Shown here in pieces: positions 19,320-28,762 of a DNA stretch of 64,000 nt. The stretch is from contig DIYL01000009.1 in NCBI GenBank assembly GCA_002428985.1, positions 124,001 through 188,000 on the forward strand. Reading direction: 5' to 3'. Positions within the stretch are counted from its first letter, which is position 1, and every line of letters starts with the position of its first letter. This stretch comes from Anaerolineales bacterium UBA6055 (lineage in GTDB: Bacteria; Chloroflexota; Anaerolineae; Aggregatilineales; Phototrophicaceae). Under the pieces are notes generated by a model. The model was not told where the DNA came from and did not search any database. It worked only from the letters and a program-made list of their open reading frames with translations. The translations under genes were made by a program, and so were the position numbers.

Positions 19320-20954
19320 TTAGGTTGATTTCATTGACTCGGCGACCTGCATTTTGATTGATTTGATGAGCTTGTACTTCTGCGCCAGAAGCAGGTAGTC
19401 TTGCATCTCTTCGATTGTCTTGGGACGAACAGTTAGTTTCTTGAAGTCTTCAAATTTCTGCTTGTTCTTGGTTGGGTTCGTCATATTAAATAGTGCCGTA
19501 CGCTTCGCGAACCAAGCCTTTGATAGGGCTTCGGCATCGATCATTGTTTGGAGCGAAAGCATTTCGCCACGTATACCATTGTCTACCAATTGGTCGGCAG
19601 CTTGGGCGCGACGCTTACCCCGTGTGAGTTTAATCATCTTGAACAAACCCTTTAGCGCAGTGCCTAGCTTAGTGGCAGCGTTGAACAGTCCAAGACTGAG
19701 ATCTATTACTTCTGTGGCAGGTCCCGCCAATCCACCGGTTAAGAATGTCACTAGCCGCGATAGGATCTGCCCAGCTAGTGCTGCTGCCTGTGCTATCCGC
19801 AACCAGAAGCCTCGCCGTGTCTTATTGTAGGCATAGGCACCCAGCAGTGCATCGCTATTGGCAGCATACGTTTTCTTATCCTTTGCTTTGTCGAAATCTT
19901 CCTCGCCAGCACCAGCAAGGTCTGCCATCTTTTTGTAGGCTTTCATATGTTTGCGTTTGACAGTCACACCATAAACACGCTGTACCAATAGCCCAATGGG
20001 TAGCAAGAACTCTGCACCGACAATCTTCATCACAGCGAGGAACTTCTCGAAGGCGGACATGGTCGAGTCAGCACCGATTTCGGTAGCACTGGCACCCTGC
20101 CCCAATCCATCCTTGAGGGTTTTACCCGATTGAACTGCACTCCAGATGAGACCAGCATCCTTTCCTGTATTTTTGAGACCTTCCATCGTCACACTGGTAT
20201 CATCGCCTACACCGAGCGCAAGGCGATCTTTCCCCTTAATTCTCAGGGGTTGGTTGCCAAGTTGGTCTTTGGACTTTGGAACACCCAACTTGCCAGTTGA
20301 GAACTTATTTCGTTTGTTTTTCTGGATCCCACCGGTCGTATCTGTATCAATTGTCGTTGGGGCAAGATCGGAATTGTCGAGACCATCCTTGTTTGTAGCA
20401 ATGTCCATATCGTCATCATCATCATCATCCCAGTCCACCATATAGGTGTTAGGATTTTCGGGTTTTTTCATTTGCTCAGAGATAGGAGAGAAGCGGGGGT
20501 CGTCTTCTGTATTCAAGTTATCGAGGGCGGTATTATCCTCTTGGACTTCGTTGTCGTCTTGGTCTAGTGCGTTAGTCGTGTCTTCATCGTCCACACTCTC
20601 ATTGTCATTGCCACCGCCACTACCACCACCGTCGCTGGTAGGCTCACGCTGGATGACCCCAACCTGATTCGGTATCGCCATTTTGAGACCAGCAAATGCA
20701 GTTGTGGCATCAGTCTGTGATTTTGGCTTTGCTTGGCGCGCGACGAGGTTCGTTGTAAACCGATTACCAAGTTGGCGTTGCAGTTGGAGGACATCTGTAG
20801 GTTTTAGCGGTGGACTATCCCCGCTTACCATGTTTCCAATATCCGCTGATGATGAAGCCGTTACATACTCCTCTTCGCCCATCATCGCACCAACACTATT
20901 GTCGATTATGTTCGATTTATGTTCATTGTCGGTTGTTCTTTGTGCATCAGCCAT
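19320..20954 (-). CDS. eCIS-cargo-like protein, paralogue 1
   Basis: A 544-residue protein without a signal peptide. Residues 55-74 hold LQLQRQLGNRFTTNLVARQ, and a GVIQRE motif follows near residue 100. This motif pair is common in the N-terminal loading regions of proteins associated with extracellular contractile injection systems, often next to DUF4157 (no HExxH is present here). Then comes a long acidic low-complexity stretch (DDDDDDMD), and a C-terminal half of amphipathic and hydrophobic helices (ILSRLVTFLTGGLAG). The C-terminal half aligns by eye with the protein at 29638-31242. It is divergent from the LuxR-STAND gene at 21210. The cargo role is inferred; no eCIS structural genes are in the window. 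Confidence 0.6.
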   Translation of the reverse strand: MADAQRTTDNEHKSNIIDNSVGAMMGEEEYVTASSSADIGNMVSGDSPPLKPTDVLQLQRQLGNRFTTNLVARQAKPKSQTDATTAFAGLKMAIPNQVGVIQREPTSDGGGSGGGNDNESVDDEDTTNALDQDDNEVQEDNTALDNLNTEDDPRFSPISEQMKKPENPNTYMVDWDDDDDDDMDIATNKDGLDNSDLAPTTIDTDTTGGIQKNKRNKFSTGKLGVPKSKDQLGNQPLRIKGKDRLALGVGDDTSVTMEGLKNTGKDAGLIWSAVQSGKTLKDGLGQGASATEIGADSTMSAFEKFLAVMKIVGAEFLLPIGLLVQRVYGVTVKRKHMKAYKKMADLAGAGEEDFDKAKDKKTYAANSDALLGAYAYNKTRRGFWLRIAQAAALAGQILSRLVTFLTGGLAGPATEVIDLSLGLFNAATKLGTALKGLFKMIKLTRGKRRAQAADQLVDNGIRGEMLSLQTMIDAEALSKAWFAKRTALFNMTNPTKNKQKFEDFKKLTVRPKTIEEMQDYLLLAQKYKLIKSIKMQVAESMKST

Positions 20955-21085
20955 GAGATTTCCAAATAGATAGTTTATTGAGAAAAATCAGGCACAACGG
21001 TAATGCCATTATGCCATTGCGTAGGTTGTTAGAGGTAGTTATCTACCACACAATTTAGGCTAGTACGTTAGGAGAGTGACCGATA

Positions 21086-21099
21086 TACCCGAACGGGTA
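21086..21099. promoter_or_regulatory. Inverted repeat in divergent intergenic region
   Basis: TACCCG-AA-CGGGTA is a perfect 6-bp inverted repeat between the cargo-like gene (minus) and the first LuxR-STAND gene (plus). It could be an operator for the divergent pair. It is absent upstream of the second LuxR-STAND copy. Confidence 0.35.
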
Positions 21100-21110
21100 G
21101 GTTATGAATT

Positions 21111-21209
21111 CTGTAAAGAAGTTGCATAGATTTTAATTGTCGTGAAAAATGCGAGTAAACTATGTTTTGTAGGTTGCTAAATTGTGTACAGGAACAAATA
21201 GCCAAAACC
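21111..21209 (+). repeat. Duplicated upstream block, copy 1
   Basis: About 100 bp beginning CTGTAAAGAAGTTGCATAG recur at 23773-23870 ahead of the second LuxR-STAND gene. The two blocks are largely identical, with differences just before the ATG. They mark the boundary of a tandem duplication with a unit of about 2.66 kb and probably hold the shared promoter. Confidence 0.75.
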
Positions 21210-23612
21210 ATGGGTAACTATAATCGAGAGCACCTCTATAAACTCACAAATCGTGAAATAGAGGTACTGACACTGATGTCACAAGCCATGTCTAACCGAG
21301 AAATTAGCGAGTACCTTGGGGTGGGTATAGAGGCGGTTCGTCTACACGCAAAGAATATTTACGCCAAATTAGAGGTGTCTGGACGACAAAAAGCGAGCCT
21401 CAAAGCACAAGAACTTGGGTTGATTAATATACAATTAGATGACAAATCGGATACAAACGTCAACTTGCCGTCTGTCACGTTGTCTTTTGTGGGTCGTACT
21501 GCGGAGCTTGGTCACCTTCATCAATTGCAACAATCGCAACATCGTCTCATTACAATTCTAGGGGCAGGTGGCATGGGGAAGACCCAGTTGGCTCTCGCCT
21601 ATAGTCATCAGGTACAAGATCAATACCCAGATGGCGTGGTTTTTGTGCCTTTAGATGCAGTGACGAAACCGAATGGCATTATTTTGCAGATGGTGGATTC
21701 GCTCCACTTAAAATTACCAGCGCATGCAGATTATCAACAAGAGGTATTGGACTACCTTGCTGACAAAAATATATTGCTCATTATGGACAACTTTGAACAT
21801 TTGTTAGATGGTGCAGTTTTGCTGACAGAGATTATCAACGCAACTGTTGATGTAAAGCTAATTGTGACATCTCGTGAACGCCTTTCACTGTCGCATGAGA
21901 CACCATTTTTGCTCAGTGGTTTGTCATTCCCTGATACCCAAAATGATCTCAATACCGGAAACTTTGAAGCCATTGAGCTTGTAAAACAACTAGCTCAACA
22001 AATTGTTCCGGGGATACAACTGGATACAGAAGACTCGCAGTATATTGTGCAACTCTGTCAACTCACAGAAGGTATGCCGCTAGGAATCATGCTTGCAATG
22101 AGTTGGCTCGATGTGTATGAACTACCCCAGATCATTAAAGAAATTCAAAACAACATTGACTTCTTACAAACCGATATGCAGGACATACCCAAGCGCCACC
22201 GTAATATTCGTTCGGTATTCGAATGGACATGGAGCTTGTTATCTTCTGAAGAGCAAGATGTTTTTATGCGATTATCTGTATTTCGCAATGGATGTACGCT
22301 TGAGGCTATCGAAACTATTGCCAATGCAACACCGAATATCTTGCGCTCCTTAGTTAGTAAATCACTGATCTATCGTTCAGCAAGCAGTCGCTATTATTTG
22401 CATGAATTGATACGCCAGTATGGACAAGACAAATTACATCTAACTGATGTCGTTGCCCAAGAGGCATATGATCGTCACGCTCGATATTATGTACACATAG
22501 CCGAACAAATTGTTGTGAATAAGCTCATCGGTGATGATGCAATCGTTGAGATGGAAAACTTATATGCTGGTTGGTATTGGATAGTTGAAACATCAAGCAT
22601 AGACTTGTTATGGCGATGTATCGGTACATATGGAATGATTAGTTATCAACTCAGTAAATATCTAGAAATTAAAATGCTTTATGACTACGCACTTTCAAAT
22701 GTTGATTTGTTGCAGGATAAACATTCATCAGTATGGAAAGGTCTTGCGATTGTTAATGCGTCGGTTTGCATGTATGTACAAGATCGTTCCAAGAGCCAAG
22801 CTTTATTGCAACAGGTCGATCTCCGACCCCCAGCGATTGATTGGGAAAAACTAGAGCCTGAGGCTCTGTACGTTTACTATCATTATGTATTAGCTTATCG
22901 CACCATCGATCACATAAGAAGTTGTGAACTTCTCTTCAAAATTGTTGATCAATTAGAGAAAAGGAATCACTCTGATGACCTAATGCTTCAAACTGTGTTG
23001 ACCTACAGCTATTCTCAGATAGCTTATATTTATAGTGTGTTTCAATTGCAACACGAGGCGGCAAAAGTACATGCAATCAAAGCGTTAAATCTCGCACGAG
23101 AAATCACACATAATATCTTAATCGCCATGAATGTGGGTTTTTTGGGTCAGATTGAATATCGGCTGAGAAATTACAAACAAGCTTCTTATTATTTTGAAGA
23201 GGCAATTCATGCATTTTCTGAATTGCAATCCCCATTCGATTTCGGCTACTTTTTGTGTTATGCAGGTCAAAATGCCTTGGCACAGTCAAATTATGAAGAC
23301 GCACGTAATTATCTCCGACGTGCATTAGATTTACTCAAAGATTATGGCTTAATCTATGGCATGGTGATGACGATCTGTGCAGCCGCTCAATGGCGTTATA
23401 CGACTGGCGATATTATGGGAGCAACAGTTTTGATTTCTTATTGTCTGTGTCATGATTCATCTGAAAGAATGCAAAACGATATACAACGCATTACGGGAGA
23501 ACTTGATATCCACATTGACCCAGATATGTTAAACAATGGACAAGAGCGTGCCCGTAAGATGACATATAATGATATGTTGTATAAGTTATCTATCTGGCTT
23601 GCAGACGAATAG
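21210..23612 (+). CDS. LuxR-HTH STAND ATPase with TPR tail, copy 1
   Basis: An 800-residue regulator. Residues 8-65 form a LuxR-type helix-turn-helix (LTNREIEVLTLMSQAMSNREI, with the recognition helix in VGIEAVRLHAKNI). An NB-ARC-like STAND ATPase follows with P-loop GAGGMGKT (118-125) and Walker B LLIMDNFEH (189-197). The C-terminal half is TPR-like helices. The domain order resembles MalT-type activators but with the HTH at the N-terminus. I chose ATG 21210 because it matches the start and exact 800-residue length of copy 2; the earlier in-frame ATG at 21162 has no counterpart there. Confidence 0.85.
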   Translation: MGNYNREHLYKLTNREIEVLTLMSQAMSNREISEYLGVGIEAVRLHAKNIYAKLEVSGRQKASLKAQELGLINIQLDDKSDTNVNLPSVTLSFVGRTAELGHLHQLQQSQHRLITILGAGGMGKTQLALAYSHQVQDQYPDGVVFVPLDAVTKPNGIILQMVDSLHLKLPAHADYQQEVLDYLADKNILLIMDNFEHLLDGAVLLTEIINATVDVKLIVTSRERLSLSHETPFLLSGLSFPDTQNDLNTGNFEAIELVKQLAQQIVPGIQLDTEDSQYIVQLCQLTEGMPLGIMLAMSWLDVYELPQIIKEIQNNIDFLQTDMQDIPKRHRNIRSVFEWTWSLLSSEEQDVFMRLSVFRNGCTLEAIETIANATPNILRSLVSKSLIYRSASSRYYLHELIRQYGQDKLHLTDVVAQEAYDRHARYYVHIAEQIVVNKLIGDDAIVEMENLYAGWYWIVETSSIDLLWRCIGTYGMISYQLSKYLEIKMLYDYALSNVDLLQDKHSSVWKGLAIVNASVCMYVQDRSKSQALLQQVDLRPPAIDWEKLEPEALYVYYHYVLAYRTIDHIRSCELLFKIVDQLEKRNHSDDLMLQTVLTYSYSQIAYIYSVFQLQHEAAKVHAIKALNLAREITHNILIAMNVGFLGQIEYRLRNYKQASYYFEEAIHAFSELQSPFDFGYFLCYAGQNALAQSNYEDARNYLRRALDLLKDYGLIYGMVMTICAAAQWRYTTGDIMGATVLISYCLCHDSSERMQNDIQRITGELDIHIDPDMLNNGQERARKMTYNDMLYKLSIWLADE

Positions 23613-23772
23613 ATAGCTTGAATACAATGTACTACCAATCGCTTCTTTTTTTCGTATAATTTGACTTGGGTCAACTTCCTCATCATCTACCCTGTGTTAT
23701 CTGAATCATATTCATTCCTCCAATATACTCTGCATTATCTACCATCTCGCTAAAACATGTAGATTATCAATC

Positions 23773-23870
23773 CTGTAAAGAAGTTGCATAGATTTTAATT
23801 GTCGTGAAAAATGCAATTAAACTACGTTGTGTAGGTTTTCTTTTGTGAACAAGGACAAATAGCCAAAATC
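23773..23870 (+). repeat. Duplicated upstream block, copy 2
   Basis: The second copy of the block at 21111-21209. The offset is 2662 bp at its left end and 2661 bp at the ATG, so only a one-base length difference has accumulated. Confidence 0.75.
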
Positions 23871-26273
23871 ATGGGTAACTATAATCGAGAGCACCTCTAT
23901 AAGCTGACAAATCGTGAAATAGAGGTGCTGACACTGATGTCACAAGCCATGTCTAACCGAGAAATTAGCGAGCACCTCGGTGTGGGTATAGAGGCGGTTC
24001 GTCTCCATGCAAAGAATATTTACGCCAAATTAGAGGTATCTGGACGACAAAAAGCGAGCCTCAAAGCACAAGAACTCGGGTTGATTAATATACAATCAGG
24101 TGACAAATCGGATACAAACGTCAACCTGCCGTCTGTCACGCTGTCTTTTGTGGGTCGTACTGCAGAGCTTGGTCACCTTCATCAATTGCAACAATCGCAA
24201 CATCGTCTCATTACAATACTGGGGGCAGGTGGCATGGGGAAGACCCAGTTGGCTCTCGCCTATAGTCATCAGGTACAAGATCAATACGCAGATGGCGTGG
24301 TTTTTATTCCTTTGGATGCAGTAACTAAACTGGATGGCATTATTTTTCAAATGGTGGATTCGCTCGGTTTGAAGTTGTCGGCGCGTGCGGACTATAAGCA
24401 AGAGGTATTGAACTACCTTGCCGATAAAAATATGTTGCTCATTCTGGATAATTTTGAGCATTTGTTAGATGATGCCATTTTGTTGACCGAAATTATCAAT
24501 GCGACTGTTGATATTCAGCTGATTGTGACATCACGTGAACGCCTTTTACTGACCCATGAGACACCGTTTCGACTCAGTGGTTTGTCTTTTCCCGATACGC
24601 AAAATGAAATGGCTACTAAAGACTTTGAAGCTGTTGAATTAATACAACAACTGGCTCAACAAATTGTTCCGGGAAGACAGTTGGATACAGAGAACTCGCA
24701 GTATATTGTCCAACTTTGTCAAATTACACAAGGCATGCCTCTAGGAATCATGCTTGCAATGAGTTGGCTCGATGTGTATGAACTACCTCAGATCATTAAA
24801 GAAATCCAAAACAGCATTGACTTCTTACAGACGGATATGCGTGATATGCCCAAGCGACACCGCGATATTCGTTCGGTATTTGAATGGACATGGCAATTGT
24901 TATCGGTAGAAGAACAAACCTTATTTATGAAATTATCCGTGTTCCGTAACGGATGTAATCTGGATGCGATTCAAACTATAACAGGCGCAACACCACGTAT
25001 GCTCAAGTCTCTGATTAATAAAGCATTGCTCTATCGTGATGCGAATGGTCGCTATTCAATGCACGCCTTATTGCGACAATATGGCGAACAAAAGCTACAA
25101 CAAGACACAAAAACTCAGATAACCACGCATAGCCAACATGCTTATTATTACGCAACAATTGCTGAACTGATTATGTCTAATCGGCTTGTTGGGGAAGAAG
25201 CAAACGTTGAACTGGAGAATCTTTACGTTGCATGGCGATGGGGTGTTGAGCAGCAAGATTTGACCTTGTTATGGCAGTTGGTCAACACATATGGCATTAT
25301 CGCGTATCAATTGGGATGCCTTGTCGAAATGAAGCTGCTCTACGAGGAGTCATTGGTATACCGATCTACATTTGACCAACTCGATAGAGATTTTGTAGGA
25401 GCTTTGTTATTTGTGATTTCCTCTCTGTATGCTTATTCGCACAACTACGTGATGCGTGATCTCTGCGTAAATGATGCGCGATCGATTTTTAATGAACGAG
25501 ACTTGGCCCAACAGCGCATTGAAGTTATTTATGCAACGTTTCATGGCGTGTTAGCAATGCGACGCATTGTGTGGGATGAGAGCTTGCAACTTCTTCATGA
25601 AGTGATTCATGCTTTGGAATGTCAGCCGCAACCAGATGACCATGTTTATCAGACAATGCTTGTTTACGCTTATGCTCAAAAAGGCTATATTCTGATGATG
25701 AACCCGGCGTATCAGAACGACACAGGTGTTCAGGAATCAGCATTACACGCCCTACAAATGGCAAAAGCGATTCAGCATAAAGCGATGATTGGGTTTATAT
25801 CAATTATACTTGGTCAACAGGCATCCCTTATTGGCAAACATCACGAAGCTACGGAATATTTTCGACAGGCAGATGATACATTTAAAGGGATAAGTACTTC
25901 CCACGATCATGGAGCAGCCCTATTACATGCTGGAGTAAATGCTTATATGCTGCAACAGTATGACGTTGCGCGCACCTATCTGCATCGAGCACTAGAGATT
26001 TTGAAAGATTATGGACTGAGTTCAATGGTGTTTTTGGTACGATTTATTGGTTATTGGAAATATCATTCAGGTGATATTATTAGTGCTGTCGAATTGATTA
26101 CATTCGCTGACAAATATGTCGGTGGATCAAAAAATGATGCAATGACACGAAGACTCCTTAGAGAAGTTGATACTGAAATTGATGATGAGCAGGTTCGATC
26201 TGCTGTTGATCGTGGTAAGGTCATGGACTTTCAGACCGTGCTTAGAGAGCTTTATATCTGGCTCGAAGATTAA
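23871..26273 (+). CDS. LuxR-HTH STAND ATPase with TPR tail, copy 2
   Basis: An 800-residue tandem paralogue of the gene at 21210. Over the first 139 residues (HTH and P-loop) the two differ at only about four positions. Divergence then rises through the ATPase and is greatest in the TPR half. The P-loop GAGGMGKT and Walker B LLILDNFEH are intact, so both copies look functional. A shared DNA-binding head with different repeat tails suggests the same target promoters controlled by different signals; this is inference. No gene separates the pair. Confidence 0.85.
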   Translation: MGNYNREHLYKLTNREIEVLTLMSQAMSNREISEHLGVGIEAVRLHAKNIYAKLEVSGRQKASLKAQELGLINIQSGDKSDTNVNLPSVTLSFVGRTAELGHLHQLQQSQHRLITILGAGGMGKTQLALAYSHQVQDQYADGVVFIPLDAVTKLDGIIFQMVDSLGLKLSARADYKQEVLNYLADKNMLLILDNFEHLLDDAILLTEIINATVDIQLIVTSRERLLLTHETPFRLSGLSFPDTQNEMATKDFEAVELIQQLAQQIVPGRQLDTENSQYIVQLCQITQGMPLGIMLAMSWLDVYELPQIIKEIQNSIDFLQTDMRDMPKRHRDIRSVFEWTWQLLSVEEQTLFMKLSVFRNGCNLDAIQTITGATPRMLKSLINKALLYRDANGRYSMHALLRQYGEQKLQQDTKTQITTHSQHAYYYATIAELIMSNRLVGEEANVELENLYVAWRWGVEQQDLTLLWQLVNTYGIIAYQLGCLVEMKLLYEESLVYRSTFDQLDRDFVGALLFVISSLYAYSHNYVMRDLCVNDARSIFNERDLAQQRIEVIYATFHGVLAMRRIVWDESLQLLHEVIHALECQPQPDDHVYQTMLVYAYAQKGYILMMNPAYQNDTGVQESALHALQMAKAIQHKAMIGFISIILGQQASLIGKHHEATEYFRQADDTFKGISTSHDHGAALLHAGVNAYMLQQYDVARTYLHRALEILKDYGLSSMVFLVRFIGYWKYHSGDIISAVELITFADKYVGGSKNDAMTRRLLREVDTEIDDEQVRSAVDRGKVMDFQTVLRELYIWLED

Positions 26274-26316
26274 GTTCTAAACTATCTCCAAAACATCCTA
26301 TAAGCTTGTATATACT

Positions 26317-26430
26317 CAAAAACGTCCTGCCGAAGTAGAGTGGTTTGCCTGTGTCAATTGCATAAGCCACCTGATGATCATTCAGATGAGGGCAATAACC
26401 AAAAAATCTCCATTTGTCCCTATATCATAC
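26317..26430. repeat. Intergenic repeat family, copy A (degenerate)
   Basis: Contains AACGTCCTGCCGAAGTAGAG and, about 90 bp on, TTTGTCCCTATATCATACAT, both shared with copies B-D. It fills most of the 300-bp gap between the second STAND gene and the beta-lactamase-fold gene; I see nothing else in that gap. Confidence 0.6.
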
Positions 26431-26573
26431 ATATAGAAATTCTCTAAAAGCTTTATGATTGTTGCATTTCAGAGATGGTATTGAATCGATTAGATTATCG
26501 AGTGTGTATGCAAAAATCCTAATTATGGGGCATAATTTCCCATAAACGTAATAATTGAAACGAGCAATAATCT

Positions 26574-27623
26574 ATGCCATTTGATGTTGATGCACTGGAG
26601 AAGTTTATTAGGGTAAAAGTCGCTAATGAAGAATTCTCTGGTGTTGTGTTGGTTGCTCATCATGACACTATAATTCTCGAGCAGGCCTATGGATTAGCCA
26701 ACAAGCGCTATGCTGTTCCTAATCAACTAGATACAAGATTTAATCTTGCTTCCCTGAATAAAATGTTCACGGGTGTCGCGGTGACGCAACTTGTACAGAG
26801 GGGGAAATTGGCATTAGATGACTGCGTTGGTAAGCATTTACCGGACTACCCAAATCATGATGTACGTGAAAATGTCACAATTCATCACTTGTTGACTCAT
26901 ACATCTGGATTAGGAACATATTGGGAATCTGAAGCATTTCATCAGCTGTCCAAAACTAATTTTTTCAGCATTTGGGATTATCTAGATTTGGTTGGTGATG
27001 TTTCATTAGCTTTTCGCCCCGGAACATCTTGGAAATATTCAGATACAGGTTTTTTGCTTTTAGGCGCAATCATTGAAACCATCACAGAAACGTCGTATTA
27101 CGACTATGTTCGTAAAAACATCTATTCACCAGCCGGTATGGATGCCACTGATAGCTTCCGCATTGACAAGCCTGTTCCTAATGTTGCTATTGGCTATACC
27201 AAATTTAACGGAAAGGATCAGCCCCCATTAGTGGATTGGCGGAGTAATAACTACATTCATCCGATGAAGGGTTTGCCGGATGGTGGTGGTTATTCCAATG
27301 TTCGGGATATGTTTCGATTCACACAAGCTTTGAAAGATGACACGTTGCTAGATGAAACGCATCGTAATTACATCACAACGCCTCAAGTGCAGGTTGAGGG
27401 AGAATGGCACTATGGCTATGGATTTAGACATAATGTTAGAAATTGGGCACATAGTTTTGGGCATCGAGGTGGATTCCCGGGAGCAACCAACATTTGCATG
27501 ATATATCCTGAATTAAAGTACATCACTATTATCTTATCAAATTGCGATGCGCGAGTCGGTGGTTTAGCTTACGCGTGGGAAGTGATCGAGAAAACTCAAC
27601 ACCTCATTCAAGAAGAAGTATAA
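26574..27623 (+). CDS. Beta-lactamase-fold serine hydrolase (class C / esterase type)
   Basis: A 349-residue protein of the beta-lactamase/PBP-like hydrolase family. The catalytic S-x-x-K is Ser60-Leu-Asn-Lys63 in NLASLNKMF. The Y-x-N motif reads Tyr155-Ser-Asp (KYSDTGF). The third motif is probably HRGGFPG (HxG). No signal peptide is visible, so a cytosolic esterase or peptidase role is more likely than antibiotic resistance. It lies alone between two intergenic repeats. Confidence 0.85.
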   Translation: MPFDVDALEKFIRVKVANEEFSGVVLVAHHDTIILEQAYGLANKRYAVPNQLDTRFNLASLNKMFTGVAVTQLVQRGKLALDDCVGKHLPDYPNHDVRENVTIHHLLTHTSGLGTYWESEAFHQLSKTNFFSIWDYLDLVGDVSLAFRPGTSWKYSDTGFLLLGAIIETITETSYYDYVRKNIYSPAGMDATDSFRIDKPVPNVAIGYTKFNGKDQPPLVDWRSNNYIHPMKGLPDGGGYSNVRDMFRFTQALKDDTLLDETHRNYITTPQVQVEGEWHYGYGFRHNVRNWAHSFGHRGGFPGATNICMIYPELKYITIILSNCDARVGGLAYAWEVIEKTQHLIQEEV

Positions 27624-27695
27624 TATTGAAGATAAGACCTCTAAATTCACGTATTTTACCCTCAAAACACATCTTCTACAGGCTAATATTTACGT

Positions 27696-27897
27696 AAAAC
27701 ATCCCATCGAAGTAGAGTGTTTGACTGGGTTGGTCGTATAAACTAACTTATGGTCATATGAGGACAATAACCAATAATTCTCTAGTTTTGTCCCTATATC
27801 ATAAATATACAGACCATATCACCAAATGGTATATAGGCGTCAACACATGCGAGAAAATCTCAGAAGACACATCATTCTAAAACTGATCAAGCCCTTC
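27696..27897. repeat. Intergenic repeat family, copy B
   Basis: About 200 bp closely similar to copy D at 31485-31690. Shared blocks include CGAAGTAGAG, AGTTTTGTCCCTATATCATA, and CAACACATGCGAGAAAATCT. It occupies almost the whole 307-bp gap between the convergent genes at 26574 and 27931; no coding sequence is seen there. Confidence 0.75.
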
Positions 27898-27930
27898 ACA
27901 ACATGAGATGCTTATTTATTGTATTCAAGA

Positions 27931-28599
27931 TCAATACGGCTCATTTTCAAGTAAAACTACAACAGTGTGCCTTTCGTTTGAATTATCCTGAAATGGACTA
28001 TCATCAACAACTGCTTGCACCTCGAATGGGTTAAAGCTATTACCCAATAAGACTAATGCTATTTTTCCCATCGTTTCAGAAGACTCTCGCATGTCATTAT
28101 TGATCCAATCTTTGATGAGCATATATAAACCACCCGAAACGAAGCTAATTGTATACTCCTCGTACGCTCGAAATGCCAAGTTCGGCACCATATGCTTATC
28201 AGCTTCTTGTTTGAGTGCTTCGATATGACCGCGCAGTGCTGTGATCAATAGATCTTTATTCTCCACCTGCAATACCCATTCCAATTCTTCACTGTGTAGA
28301 CGCCACTGCTCAAAGGAGGCTGTCAAGAGATGAAGATGATCTAACTCTTCTCCGCTATCACGCTCCTGAAAAACAATAATATGAATCTGCGCAAACAGAT
28401 CGTCAACAAGACTGAATAGCAACTGCTCTTTAGTTTCAAAGTGCTGATAAAAGGTCGACCGAGCGACATCAGCCTCTTCAACAATTTCCTTGATCTGAAT
28501 TTTTGCTAGATTTTTTCGTCTGAGTAAGGTAACAAGTGCGCTCTGTAGAAGCTTGCGAGAGCGGCGAATTCTTCGATCTTCCTTCATTTTATTGGTCAT
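27931..28599 (-). CDS. TetR-family transcriptional regulator
   Basis: A 222-residue TetR-type repressor. The N-terminal HTH is typical: KLLQSALVTLLRRK, then IQIKEIVEEADVARSTFYQHF, then ETKEQLL. The C-terminal ligand domain is of the TetR_C_33-like size. The start at 28599 is chosen because GGAGGA lies five bases upstream; the ATG at 28611 would contain that site in its codons 2-3. It is divergent from the NmrA-like gene at 28763 and probably controls it and itself. Confidence 0.88.
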   Translation of the reverse strand: MTNKMKEDRRIRRSRKLLQSALVTLLRRKNLAKIQIKEIVEEADVARSTFYQHFETKEQLLFSLVDDLFAQIHIIVFQERDSGEELDHLHLLTASFEQWRLHSEELEWVLQVENKDLLITALRGHIEALKQEADKHMVPNLAFRAYEEYTISFVSGGLYMLIKDWINNDMRESSETMGKIALVLLGNSFNPFEVQAVVDDSPFQDNSNERHTVVVLLENEPY

Positions 28600-28762
28600 A
28601 TTGTCCTCCATGTCTGTTATCCAACATATTCCAGATTTTGCTGTTTGACCCAGTCACGCTTATTTAGCAGAATGAGTACACATGAAGTTTATCAAACACA
28701 TGTATGAATATTATGTCTGAAATTTAACTGCAAGATCGAAGATAATCAAGAGGAAAACAAAC

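Noticed and set aside
19320..20954. DUF4157 metalloprotease
   Set aside because: The LQLQR-x-x-GN motif is present but no HExxH metalloprotease motif follows in either paralogue.
20243..20973. Frames on both strands opposite the cargo-like gene
   Set aside because: They are shadows produced by the GAT/ATC-rich acidic low-complexity coding sequence.
21162..21209. Sixteen extra N-terminal residues on the first LuxR-STAND protein
   Set aside because: The tandem copy lacks this ATG, and the shared ATG gives two proteins of exactly 800 residues.
26574..27623. Antibiotic-resistance beta-lactamase
   Set aside because: The SxxK and YxD motifs fit the broad esterase/PBP-like family, and there is no signal peptide, which a periplasmic resistance enzyme would need.
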